Shown here: piece by piece, positions 7,774 to 20,641 of the stretch | How positions within the stretch are numbered: the stretch's first letter is position 1 | How the letters are laid out: each line of letters opens with the position of its first letter | Source: Neorhizobium sp. SOG26 | Lineage (GTDB): Bacteria; Pseudomonadota; Alphaproteobacteria; Rhizobiales; Rhizobiaceae | Assembly (NCBI RefSeq): GCF_003491345.1 | Contig: NZ_CP025513.1 | Span: 1,043,501-1,107,500, forward strand | Length of the DNA: 64,000 bases | Direction of reading: 5' to 3' | Position numbers and translations under genes: made by a program | Notes under the pieces: generated by a model | The model's database searches: none | What the model was told of the DNA's origin: nothing | What the model saw: the letters and a program-made list of their open reading frames with translations, nothing else

Positions 7774-9915
7774 ATGGACATGAACAGAGTACACCGTCAC
7801 CTAAAGCCCGGCCGCGTCGCGCATCGAAAGATCGCCTTGCTTGGGTGTACGGCGCTTGCTCTTGTTGCACCGGCGCTGGCATCGGCACAGGACATCAACA
7901 GCGTGACCGACGGCCCGACGCTTGCCCCGATCGTCATCGAAGGCAATGGTTCGAGCACAGTACTCGACACCAGCAATGACTCGAAGTCGATCGTCGCTAC
8001 CCAGACGACGGGTGTCGGCAAGCTGCCGACGGACATTCTCGTTGCGCCAGCCTCCGTCTCGGTCATCACCTCGAAGGAAATCGAGGAACGTGACGCAGAA
8101 ACCGTCGAGCAGGTTGTTCAATACACCGCCGGCGTCGTGACCGACTTTTACGGTGGGGACGACCGCTACGACTATTTCGATATCCGCGGATTCACACCCT
8201 ATACCTATCGTGACGGCTTGGCTGTCGGCCGCACCTTCGGCGGTGTTCGCGAGGAACCTTATGCATATGAGCGTATCGAAGTACTCAAAGGAACGAGTTC
8301 ATCGGGCTTTGGCGCAGCAGAGCCGGGCGGCTCCGTCAACTACGTGACCAAGCTACCGAAGCGCGAGCGCTTCGGCGAAGCCTATATCACTGGCGGCTCC
8401 TTCTACCACAAGGAGGTCGGCCTCGACTTCGGCGACAACATCACGGAAGATGGCTCGCTCTCCTACCGCCTGACCGGCAAGCTGCAGGGCGCAGAAGCGG
8501 AATACGATTATTCCCAGAACGATGAAAAGTTCATCATGGGTGGCCTGACGTGGCGCCCGACCGACATGACGAGCCTCTCCTTCGTGTTCGACCACCTGGA
8601 GCGGCAGGGTGTGCCGGGAAATGGCGGCCAGCCGCTCGGCACTAACTTCGATCGGGACAAGTTCTTCGGCGAGCCGGACTACTACTTCCTCGACACGAGC
8701 CGCAACGTCTACAGCCTGATGTTCGACCACGACTTCGGCAATGGGCTGAGCTTTGCGTCCAATGCACGCTACAGCAAGGCAGACAACGCCTTTGGTAGCG
8801 CTTACCTGTCGAACACCCGCACCGACGGCTCCAATCTCGCCGATCGTTACTTCTTCGGCAGTGACACGTCCGCCGAGCAGTTCGTCATCGACGCCAACCT
8901 GATCTACGAGACGAGTTTCGAAAACGTCGACAGCCGCACCTTGATCGGCGCCGACTACAACAACTTTGAGTCCAGGAACTACGGCCTCTACATTCCGGGC
9001 GCTCCGCCAATCAACTGGACCAACCCGGTCTATTCAGGCGGTCCGATATCCACGGCACCAACATCCGGAACGGGAAATGACCAGGTCACCAAGGCGATTT
9101 ATCTCCAGCAGGACCTGACCTTTGCCGACAGACTGACCGTCAGCCTCGGCTTGCGCAATGACTGGTTCGACCTCAGCCAGACCAACCTCCTCACTGGTGC
9201 TTCTTCCTCAGGTGACCATAGCGAGTTCACCAAGCGTCTCGGCGTGAGCTACAAGATCACCGAAGAGCTGGCTGCCTTTGCGAGCTACGCGGAATCCGCG
9301 GCACCTCCCGGTATCGGTACCGATCCGACTACGGGCAAGCAGTATGAGATAGGCATCAAGTACCGTCCGGATGCCTTCCCTGCCCTCTTCACCGCTTCGG
9401 TCTATGACCTGACCAAGGGCAACATCACCGTCTACGACAGCGTCACCTACCTGCCGGCAACAGTGAACAAGGTGCGGCATCGTGGTGTGGAGCTCGAAGC
9501 CAAAGCGGAGATCGCCGACAACTTCAACATTATCGCGGCCTACAGCTATATCGACTCCAGGATCGACGAGCCGGGTGGTGCCAGCGACGGCAACCGCTTG
9601 ATGCGTGTTCCGGAGCACACGGCGTCGATCTGGGGCACATATACGCTTGAGGGCGACGGGAACCGCGGCGACATGACCTTCAGCCTCGGTGCACGTTTCC
9701 TCGACTCGTACTTCCTGAACCTCACCAACACCGGATCGTCGGAAAGTGCCGTGGTTTTCGACGCTGCCTTCACCTACAAGGTGGCGGAGAATACGACGCT
9801 CCAACTGAACGCCAGCAATCTGTTCGACGAAAAGCATATCGCCAGCCAGGACAGCGGTGGCGTGTACTACAATCCGGGTCGGGCCATCTACGCAACGCTG
9901 CGCCAGACCTGGTAA
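7774..9915 (+). CDS. TonB-dependent siderophore receptor
   Basis: Outer-membrane gated channel of about 713 residues that takes up ferric siderophore using TonB energy. A signal peptide ends near ALASA-QD. A TonB-box-like APIVIEG follows, then a plug domain (about residues 75-190 with VSVITSKEIEER, VVQYTAGV and FDIRGFTPYTYRDG, plus IEVLKGTSSSGFGAAEPGGS). The rest is a 22-strand barrel ending in an aromatic residue (YATLRQTW), the normal signal for barrel insertion. The frame is open to a TTG at 7762, but ATG at 7774 begins a better leader (MDMNRVHRHLKPGRV). It belongs to the FhuA/FpvA-like siderophore group. The ligand is unknown. Confidence 0.94.
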   Translation: MDMNRVHRHLKPGRVAHRKIALLGCTALALVAPALASAQDINSVTDGPTLAPIVIEGNGSSTVLDTSNDSKSIVATQTTGVGKLPTDILVAPASVSVITSKEIEERDAETVEQVVQYTAGVVTDFYGGDDRYDYFDIRGFTPYTYRDGLAVGRTFGGVREEPYAYERIEVLKGTSSSGFGAAEPGGSVNYVTKLPKRERFGEAYITGGSFYHKEVGLDFGDNITEDGSLSYRLTGKLQGAEAEYDYSQNDEKFIMGGLTWRPTDMTSLSFVFDHLERQGVPGNGGQPLGTNFDRDKFFGEPDYYFLDTSRNVYSLMFDHDFGNGLSFASNARYSKADNAFGSAYLSNTRTDGSNLADRYFFGSDTSAEQFVIDANLIYETSFENVDSRTLIGADYNNFESRNYGLYIPGAPPINWTNPVYSGGPISTAPTSGTGNDQVTKAIYLQQDLTFADRLTVSLGLRNDWFDLSQTNLLTGASSSGDHSEFTKRLGVSYKITEELAAFASYAESAAPPGIGTDPTTGKQYEIGIKYRPDAFPALFTASVYDLTKGNITVYDSVTYLPATVNKVRHRGVELEAKAEIADNFNIIAAYSYIDSRIDEPGGASDGNRLMRVPEHTASIWGTYTLEGDGNRGDMTFSLGARFLDSYFLNLTNTGSSESAVVFDAAFTYKVAENTTLQLNASNLFDEKHIASQDSGGVYYNPGRAIYATLRQTW

Positions 9916-9924
9916 TCGCGAAAA

Positions 9925-9950
9925 GCTCGTCTTGTCTCGGCAGGACGAGC
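9925..9950. terminator. bidirectional terminator between receptor and AraC gene
   Basis: The inverted repeat GCTCGTC (9925-9931) / GACGAGC (9944-9950) lies between the convergent stops of the receptor and the AraC-type gene. On the minus strand the stem is followed by TTTT, a small Rho-independent terminator for the regulator gene. The plus-strand tail is less T-rich. Confidence 0.6.
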
Positions 9951-9957
9951 GCCGTCC

Positions 9958-10857
9958 CTAGGTTAGGCCTTTCTTGCGTCGCCACGCCGCCGGTGTTTCG
10001 CCGGCGGTTTTGCGGAAAACCTTCGTCAGGTGCGCCTGGTCGGAAAAGCGGAGCTGGTTCGCGATCTCTGCGAGACTCAAGTCCGTCTCCCGCAACATCG
10101 TTTTCGCAAGCTCGATCCGCTTGCCCAGCTGCCATTGCAGGGGTGTCTTCCCCACGGTCTGCTTGAAGACACAGGAGAACCAGCTTTCCGACAACCCAAC
10201 CGCGGCCGCCATTTCGGCGACCGACACCCGTTGGCCACAGCGCGCGTCGACATAGGCGTTCAGCTTGTTCATTTGCGCCTGGGTCAGCCGGCCGTTGGCT
10301 TGATCCTGTTGATCGCCGGTAAGGTCAAGCAACCCGGTGACGATGCTCCCGACGAGGCTTTCGACATAAGCACTGTGCCTTGATGGAGTTGCAAGTTCAT
10401 CTATCACGAGGCCAGCGAGTGTCTCGACCGCATCCGCCTGTTGAAGCTCGACCGGGCGATTGATGGCTGCCAGAGCCGCGGACCGTCCAATGGAGGGGGC
10501 CAGATACTTGACCAATCGGTCCTTGTGCAGATGCAGGTTAAGATGCCCGAAGCGATGCCCCTTCTCGCTGCTTGTCCACATCGGCACACCAGCCGGGACA
10601 TACAGCGCCTTCATCATCGGCCGGTAGTACCGTTGGATGTCTCCGCCGGTGTTGGACAAGCGGATGCGTGACGACACGTCGTTCCGGAAGATCATGATGC
10701 GCGGGTCGTCGGCGAGGTAATACCCCTTGGCGCCGGCCTGGCTTTCGGCCTCCCAATACACGCCGACCATGCCATCCATCTGTCGCCACCGTGCCGGGGC
10801 GACGGGCCGGATGCCCTCCGTATGCCAGATCATCGAGTGCCAGAAGTTCAATGTCAC
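9958..10857 (-). CDS. AraC-family regulator of siderophore uptake (predicted)
   Basis: Transcription factor of 299 residues. The N-terminal part (about 1-190) is a ligand-sensing region without close motif matches. The C-terminal region (about 195-295) is an AraC DNA-binding domain with two helix-turn-helix units, seen as VSVAEMAAAVGLSESWFSCVFKQTVGKTPLQW and SLAEIANQLRFSDQAHLTKVFRKTAGETPAAWRR. Regulators of this class beside TonB receptors, such as RhrA of Sinorhizobium and PchR of Pseudomonas, activate receptor genes when their own ferric siderophore is present. By analogy it should sense the substrate of this cluster. It is convergent with the receptor gene. Confidence 0.88.
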   Translation of the reverse strand: MTLNFWHSMIWHTEGIRPVAPARWRQMDGMVGVYWEAESQAGAKGYYLADDPRIMIFRNDVSSRIRLSNTGGDIQRYYRPMMKALYVPAGVPMWTSSEKGHRFGHLNLHLHKDRLVKYLAPSIGRSAALAAINRPVELQQADAVETLAGLVIDELATPSRHSAYVESLVGSIVTGLLDLTGDQQDQANGRLTQAQMNKLNAYVDARCGQRVSVAEMAAAVGLSESWFSCVFKQTVGKTPLQWQLGKRIELAKTMLRETDLSLAEIANQLRFSDQAHLTKVFRKTAGETPAAWRRKKGLT

Positions 10858-10967
10858 ACATCCATCTCGCGCCGGGCGTCCTGAGAATGCGCCCGGCTTG
10901 CGCCTCGCCCCTACGGGTCAGGTGCCTCAAATTGGCGACGCCCCGTATAAGATGAGCGATAACATCA

Positions 10968-10993
10968 TGTTTATATCGATGGCAACATAAACA
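10968..10993. promoter_or_regulatory. TGTTTAT-N12-ATAAACA inverted repeat upstream of AraC gene
   Basis: A perfect seven-base inverted repeat, TGTTTAT (10968-10974) and ATAAACA (10987-10993), sits about 110 bases upstream of the AraC-type start in a 202-base gap. It is AT-rich in a GC-rich neighbourhood. It could be a regulator-binding site; no known consensus is matched. Confidence 0.35.
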
Positions 10994-11020
10994 GGTTCGG
11001 CTTGCGCCGTCGAAGGAGGC

Positions 11021-11047
11021 GATACCGCGTTGTGACGACGCGGTATC
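11021..11047 (-). terminator. hairpin downstream of htpG
   Basis: Perfect nine-base inverted repeat GATACCGCG (11021-11029) / CGCGGTATC (11039-11047) with a nine-base loop. It starts 13 bases past the htpG stop on the minus strand. There is no T-run, so termination may be weak or Rho-assisted. Confidence 0.5.
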
Positions 11048-11059
11048 GGCTGGCTAAGG

Positions 11060-12955
11060 TCAGGCCTTCGCAGGGAAGGCTGCTTCAAACAGGCGCGAAA
11101 GCCTGTCGGCGAAGGCACGCGGATGCGCGGGTTTGTCACCGTCCAGAATGCGGGCTTCATCCAGCAGAAGCCAAACCGCATCCTCCTTTGCAGACGTCTC
11201 GGAGATGGAGGCAAGGCCCGAGATCAGCTTGCTCTGCGGGTTGATCTCAAGCACCGGCTTCGACGCGGTCGAGAGGCGGCCTGCCCCTTGGAGGATCTTC
11301 TCCAACTGGCGGTCAGGACCCTGCTCGGAGGCGACGAGGCAGACCGCACTTTCGGTGAGGCGTGAAGAGACACGGACTTCGGCAACTTCTTCCTTCAGCG
11401 TCTCGCGGGCGAATTCAACAAAGGCGGCCACCTCGTCAGACGGCTTGGCAGTGCTGTCTTCCTTGGTCTCGCCACCAGCGACCTTATCAAGATCGCTCAG
11501 ACCCTGGGTGATCGACTTGAAGCTCTTGCCTTCAAAATCCTGGACGTTTGGAGCCCAGAAGCTGTCGACCAGATCGGTAAGCAGGAGAACCTCGATGCCG
11601 CGGGCTCGGAAGCCTTCCAACTGCGGAGAAGCATTGAGCTGCTCAAGGCTGGTTCCGGCAATGTAGTAGATGGCCGACTGACCTTCCTTCATGTCCTTGA
11701 GGTAGTCCGCGAGGCTCCGGTGCCCTTCACCGGACGCCGTGGTCTTGAAGCGGGCGAGCTTCAGCAGTTGCGTGCGACGCTCGAAGTCGTCGTAGATACC
11801 TTCCTTGAGGATCGCGCCGAACAGTTCCCAGATCTTGTCGAAGTTTTCGGTGTCGCTTTCCGCCTGCTTTTCCAGCGCCGTCAGGATGCGGCTCGTCACC
11901 CCCTTGCGGATGGCGGCGAGGATCGGGCTTTCCTGGATCATTTCGCGGGAAATGTTGAGCGGCAGGTCTGCGGTGTCGACGATACCGCGCATGAAGCGCA
12001 GGTAGCGCGGCAGGAGATCGGCATCATCGGTGATGAAGACGCGCTTGACGTAAAGCTTCATGCGGCCGTGACGCTCGACGTCAAAGAGATCGAACGGCAG
12101 CGAGCCTGGCACGAAGGCAAGCGCTGTATATTCGTGGCGGCCTTCCGCCCGGAAGTGCACGTTCAGGAGCGGCTCGTCATACTGTCCTGAAACGCCACGG
12201 TAGAAGTCGTTATATTCCTCCTTGGTGATGTCGCTCCGCGACTTCGTCCAGAGTGCAACGCCATCGGTCACTTTCGCGGGTTCGGCGCCAGCCTTCTCCA
12301 CAAGTTCGATCGGAACCGGGACATGGCCAGACTGCTCGCGGATGATCCGCTCGACCGCCCACTTGCCGGTGTAGGACTTCGCGTCTTCCATCAACTGGAG
12401 GGTCACCCGCGTGCCTCGCGCCGGTGCATCCGCGGGGTCGACCGGCGATATGGTGTAGCTTCCCTTGCCATCGGACGACCACTTCCAGGCCTGGTCCTGG
12501 CCGGCACGGCGCGAGACCACGTCGACGCGATCGGCCACCATGAAGGAAGAGTAGAAACCGACACCGAACTGGCCGATCAGTTCGGCCTTGTCATTGGCCT
12601 TTGCGGCTTCGAGCCGCTCCATGAAGGCGCGCGTTCCCGAACGGGCGATTGTGCCGAGAGCATCGACCAATTCCTCGCGGCTCATGCCGATGCCGTTGTC
12701 TTCGACGGTCAGCGTCCGCTTGTCTTCGTCCAGTGAGATCAGGATGCGCGACGGTGCACCGTCCGCTGCAAGTCCCGGCTGTGAAATGGCTTCGTAACGG
12801 AGTTTTTCGCAGGCATCGGCCGCGTTGGAGATAAGCTCGCGGAGAAAGACGTCCTTGTCGGAGTAAACCGAGTGCACCATCATGTGCAGAAGTCGGCTGA
12901 CGTCAGCCTCGAAACTGTGTTGTTCCGCGGCGTGTTCTTGCGTCATCGTGGTCAT
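11060..12955 (-). CDS. htpG: HtpG, bacterial Hsp90 chaperone
   Basis: ATP-dependent cytoplasmic chaperone of about 631 residues. The N-terminal GHKL ATPase domain shows the expected motifs: ELISNAADACEKLRY, VEDNGIGMSREEL and a glycine-rich lid ending IGQFGVGFYSSFMVAD. The middle domain includes LPLNISREMIQESP and the C-terminal dimerisation domain finishes near LFEAAFPAKA. The frame is open upstream to 13018, but ATG at 12955 (MTTMTQEH) gives the standard N-terminus and length. It sits beside katG and oxyR, consistent with a stress-response neighbourhood; the gap to katG is about 140 bases, so co-transcription is possible but not shown. Confidence 0.97.
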   Translation of the reverse strand: MTTMTQEHAAEQHSFEADVSRLLHMMVHSVYSDKDVFLRELISNAADACEKLRYEAISQPGLAADGAPSRILISLDEDKRTLTVEDNGIGMSREELVDALGTIARSGTRAFMERLEAAKANDKAELIGQFGVGFYSSFMVADRVDVVSRRAGQDQAWKWSSDGKGSYTISPVDPADAPARGTRVTLQLMEDAKSYTGKWAVERIIREQSGHVPVPIELVEKAGAEPAKVTDGVALWTKSRSDITKEEYNDFYRGVSGQYDEPLLNVHFRAEGRHEYTALAFVPGSLPFDLFDVERHGRMKLYVKRVFITDDADLLPRYLRFMRGIVDTADLPLNISREMIQESPILAAIRKGVTSRILTALEKQAESDTENFDKIWELFGAILKEGIYDDFERRTQLLKLARFKTTASGEGHRSLADYLKDMKEGQSAIYYIAGTSLEQLNASPQLEGFRARGIEVLLLTDLVDSFWAPNVQDFEGKSFKSITQGLSDLDKVAGGETKEDSTAKPSDEVAAFVEFARETLKEEVAEVRVSSRLTESAVCLVASEQGPDRQLEKILQGAGRLSTASKPVLEINPQSKLISGLASISETSAKEDAVWLLLDEARILDGDKPAHPRAFADRLSRLFEAAFPAKA

Positions 12956-13061
12956 TGTCACCCCATCATGCTGGAAATCGCGCGACAGATGGTTTTCGCG
13001 CTGGCGGATTTCAAGCACCGGACCTGGGCAAGATCAACGAGTTTTCGGCAGGGGTGGCCGA

Positions 13062-13080
13062 GCGCCGCATGGAACGGCGC
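13062..13080 (-). terminator. small hairpin downstream of katG
   Basis: Inverted repeat GCGCCG (13062-13067) / CGGCGC (13075-13080) lies 17 bases past the katG stop codon on the minus strand. It lacks a T-run, so it is at best a weak terminator. Confidence 0.3.
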
Positions 13081-13096
13081 CCGGCATTGTCATGTC

Positions 13097-17570
<4,474 letters not shown>

Positions 17571-17665
17571 TTAAGCAGGTGAAATGTGCTTGACTTAGGA
17601 AGCGGTCACAATGGACATTTGGTTCGCGAAATTGCACTTTCCAAACTTAGGGCACTCTTGATCTC

Positions 17666-18580
17666 ATGGCGACTGTTCCAAGCTTCCACCTCTACGGAGA
17701 GAAACTTGATGAGGAGCCACGTTTCTGGATCCATTGCGAGACCATCAAGTCTCGCAGCAGCCGTCACCGGTGGGAAATCCGCCTGCACCGGCACGAGCGC
17801 TTGTTCCAGATCTTGTATATTGCTGCCGGATCTTGCGATGCCATCGTGGGCGATGAAACGCGCGTGCTTCTGCCACCGACGATCCTCACGCTTCCGCCGG
17901 GTGTCAGCCACGGTTTCCGATTTTCCAAGGATGTCGAAGGTCTGGTCATCACCATCGAGCGTTCGCAACTGGGAGAACTGACGCGAGAGCGCGGTCGTTT
18001 CGCGCAGTGGCTTTCGGCGCCACAGGCCGCGACACTCGATCCTGAGGAACCGGACCACGCCTACCTGATGGATACGCTGCAGCGGGTTGCGCACGAAAAT
18101 TGGCGCGGTGACAGCGGCGACGACGAACTGCTGCGGGATTATGTGGCGCTTGCGGTGCGTCTGGCAGCGCGCACTGCGGTAGGTGACGCCTCGGCGCCCG
18201 CTGACGGTCGCGATGAAAGACTGGCCTTGCTCAACACGCTCATCCAGCAGCACCACAGGGAGCACCGGCCGCTATCGTTCTACGCGGACCAGCTTGGCGT
18301 TTCGCTGACGCATCTCAATCGTCTTGTGCGCACTGCGACGGGACAGACGCCGCACGATCTCATCACCGCGAAACTGCTCGACCAGTCAAAGCGCGAACTC
18401 ACCTTCTCGATGGCGACGACGCGTGAGATCGCAATGCGGCTCGGTTTCGATGACCCCGCCTATTTCTCCCGCTTCTTTTCCAAACATACGGGAGAAACGC
18501 CTGGCGCCTGGCGACGCCGGGAGAAGGCGCGGCTGAACGCCGGCGCCGAACCTCGACTGGAAAGGGCAGCCAACGCTTAG
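17666..18580 (+). CDS. pobR: AraC-family regulator of pobA (PobR-like)
   Basis: Transcription factor of 304 residues. The N-terminal half has a cupin-like sensing domain (FHLYGEKLDEEPRFWIH, HRHERLFQILYIAAGSCDA, PPTILTLPPGVSHGF). The C-terminal AraC DNA-binding domain (about 205-290) shows FYADQLGVSLTHLNRLVRTATGQTPHDLI and TREIAMRLGFDDPAYFSRFFSKHTGETPGAWRRR. It diverges from pobA with about 113 bases between starts, the standard arrangement for an AraC-type PobR that activates pobA when 4-hydroxybenzoate is present. The function is inferred from family and position. Its stop overlaps the convergent proQ-like gene by four bases. Confidence 0.88.
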   Translation: MATVPSFHLYGEKLDEEPRFWIHCETIKSRSSRHRWEIRLHRHERLFQILYIAAGSCDAIVGDETRVLLPPTILTLPPGVSHGFRFSKDVEGLVITIERSQLGELTRERGRFAQWLSAPQAATLDPEEPDHAYLMDTLQRVAHENWRGDSGDDELLRDYVALAVRLAARTAVGDASAPADGRDERLALLNTLIQQHHREHRPLSFYADQLGVSLTHLNRLVRTATGQTPHDLITAKLLDQSKRELTFSMATTREIAMRLGFDDPAYFSRFFSKHTGETPGAWRRREKARLNAGAEPRLERAANA

Positions 18581-19071
18581 CGAGGAGCGCTTGTGGGTTC
18601 CCTGCGACGACTTAGAAGACTGGCGCGGATCAGTTCGGCCTTGCTGAGAGCAGGCGGTGGAGGTGGCGCCGGCACGGGTGCAGGGGCAGGTTTCGCCTTT
18701 TCTGCTTTTGCGCTCTTGAGCGAGATCAGGCGGCGCTGCGCGACCGAGCGGTCTTCATCCGAAAGCGGCTCCACCGGATTGCCGTCGATATCATGCCGCA
18801 TCGCGCCTGGCTGTGCGCTTGCCATGTAGTATCGCTTGCCATGCACGAAGGCGCTGACAGCCCGCCGCAGAACGGTAACGCCAACGCCCGGCTTCAGGAG
18901 GCTGCGGATCTCATCAAAGAGGCCGATGGCGAAAGGGCGAACTGGATCGCCGGGACGCTGTGGAAGCACCCCGATCGGACGCACTAGGAGTTCGTTCACG
19001 GCTTCCGCCTTGCGGATGTCAGCCTCGGTCGCTCCGATCGCGCCTTTTTGTGCCGTCTCCGTTCCACTCAT
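18577..19071 (-). CDS. ProQ/FinO-domain RNA-binding protein
   Basis: Small protein of 164 residues whose central part (about 30-115) matches the ProQ/FinO fold: a stretch beginning LVRPIGVLPQRPGDPVRPFAIG, then LRRAVSAFVHGKRYYMASAQPGAMRHDIDGNPVEPLSDED. ProQ proteins bind structured regions of small RNAs and mRNA 3' ends. The C-terminal tail (about 120-164) is rich in Lys, Ala and Pro, with a PAPAPVPAPPPPPA run, and is probably disordered. There is no operon partner; the gene is convergent with the pobR-like gene. I am confident of the domain and less sure of the cellular role. Confidence 0.82.
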   Translation of the reverse strand: MSGTETAQKGAIGATEADIRKAEAVNELLVRPIGVLPQRPGDPVRPFAIGLFDEIRSLLKPGVGVTVLRRAVSAFVHGKRYYMASAQPGAMRHDIDGNPVEPLSDEDRSVAQRRLISLKSAKAEKAKPAPAPVPAPPPPPALSKAELIRASLLSRRREPTSAPR

Positions 19072-19211
19072 CGTTCAAACATCCCAGCCAGCCGTGACGG
19101 CCAGCATCTCATCATTTCATCGCGAAGTCTGTTGTGCCGCGGTCTTGCCCTAACTCGGCAAATTTTACCAGCCAATCTTCTTCACGATTGAATGACGGAT
19201 CCCCAAGAGGG

Positions 19212-20507
19212 TCAACGAAATGCTGCGCGGGTGTGATAGTCTGACGCAGGCAGGTCCCCCAGGACATCCTTAGCAACCTTTCTTCCCGCGACAATCGCGC
19301 CTTCCATGTAGCCGGGAAATGACAGGGCAAGTTCCGAGGAAGCGAAATATATCGGTTTATGTCCGCGACGCAGGATATCCTCGGCGTCCGTTGCATCCGG
19401 CATGACGATCACGTCGCTATAAGCACCGCCACTCCATCGGTCGTCGACCCAGTCACGGATGTGGATGTCGCGGATGTCCGTTGCCGCAGTTCCAAGAATC
19501 TCGCGAAGCTGCGAACTGATAAAGGCCTTGAGTTCTCCCTTCGAGCGACGGTGCCACTGTTTTGCTTCTGGCCCGCCGATGAAGACGGCGAGACCTGCAT
19601 GCCTGTTGTCGCTTGCGTCGCAGGCGTAAAGACCCTGCGGCATCGACCACATGATCTCGCCGCTCAAGCCGTGGTCTCGCCAAAACGGCCGATCGAAGGT
19701 GACCCGGAGCTTGATGGCCTCGCCGGGAGACCAGGCTGCCAAGGCCTTCTGCAATGACGGCGGCAGTGGTGGCGAATATTCGAGCCGGCGCGCAATCGTC
19801 GGCGGCAGAGCCAGCACAAGGCGCTTTGCCCGCAGGCGCAAACCCTCAGCTTCAACCGAGACCCTGTCTGCCTCGTAGATTATGCGGTGTATGGGGGTGC
19901 TGAGCCTCAGATCGGTTCCCAGCCGTGCGGCTATCTCTTCCGCGAGTGCGTGTACGGTGCCGGGCAGGAACATCTCCATCTCGGAGTGGCTGCCGGTGAT
20001 GCGTCGGTCATTGTCGGCAAGGTAAAGGAACTGCACCTCCGCCGGATCCTTGCACCACAGCCCCTTCACCATTCGCAGAAAACCTTCCTTAGCCTCCGGC
20101 GGCATGTCATGTTGCCGGGCAACCCAATCCGCGACGGACAGTCCGGCAAGTTCAGGATCCCTTAAGGCGGTGGCGGCCATGCGGCGACGCAGGGCACTCA
20201 CGCCTTGCCATTGTGCCTCGCCCGCTTCGGCTGAGATCGCTGGTTGGTAGGCTGTATTCCCAGTGTAATGGGTTGTCGCGACCTCTCTTCCCGTCTCCTG
20301 GCTCAGGTTCATCAGATTGGTCATGTCGCGGGAAAAGAACTGGCCGCCGGTATCGATGCGCTGGCCACCGGAGAGCAAGGCACTTTCGACCTTACCCCCG
20401 ACACGGTCTTGCGCCTCCAGCAGACAGATCTTCAGCCCCGCATCGGCCAGGTCCAAGGCGGAAGAGAGTCCTGCAAAGCCTGCACCGACGATGATGACAT
20501 CGAGCAT
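19212..20507 (-). CDS. flavin-containing amine oxidase family protein
   Basis: FAD-dependent oxidoreductase of 431 residues in the monoamine oxidase/phytoene desaturase-like superfamily. The N-terminal dinucleotide fold has VGAGFAGLSSALDLADAG (residues about 6-23), followed by LLEAQDRVGGKVES, the typical GG-R motif region. A C-terminal GG doublet near GGAYSDVIVMP and the PIYFASSELALSFPGYMEGAIVAGRKVAKDVL stretch match the FAD-binding end of amine oxidases. The substrate is unknown; relatives oxidise polyamines, tyramine-like amines or histamine. It stands alone, with about 140 bases to the proQ-like gene. Confidence 0.82.
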   Translation of the reverse strand: MLDVIIVGAGFAGLSSALDLADAGLKICLLEAQDRVGGKVESALLSGGQRIDTGGQFFSRDMTNLMNLSQETGREVATTHYTGNTAYQPAISAEAGEAQWQGVSALRRRMAATALRDPELAGLSVADWVARQHDMPPEAKEGFLRMVKGLWCKDPAEVQFLYLADNDRRITGSHSEMEMFLPGTVHALAEEIAARLGTDLRLSTPIHRIIYEADRVSVEAEGLRLRAKRLVLALPPTIARRLEYSPPLPPSLQKALAAWSPGEAIKLRVTFDRPFWRDHGLSGEIMWSMPQGLYACDASDNRHAGLAVFIGGPEAKQWHRRSKGELKAFISSQLREILGTAATDIRDIHIRDWVDDRWSGGAYSDVIVMPDATDAEDILRRGHKPIYFASSELALSFPGYMEGAIVAGRKVAKDVLGDLPASDYHTRAAFR

Positions 20508-20599
20508 CTGAGGTTCTTCGAGTATTTGTTGCTGGGGGAGCTATAGCACGCCGCGCGGGTGGCGGCACGAGTGGAGGCTTGGCTTGAATAGCCAAGAGA

Positions 20600-20635
20600 A
20601 GAGGCTGATGTCCCGTTGGAAGGACATCAGCCTCT
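20600..20635 (-). terminator. strong hairpin at end of stress operon
   Basis: A perfect 14-base inverted repeat, 20600-20613 with 20622-20635 and an eight-base loop, begins seven bases past the stop of the DUF3618 gene on the minus strand. The tail is T-rich (TCTCTTGG) without a long T-run. It most likely ends the three-gene operon. Confidence 0.7.
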
Positions 20636-20641
20636 GTCAGA

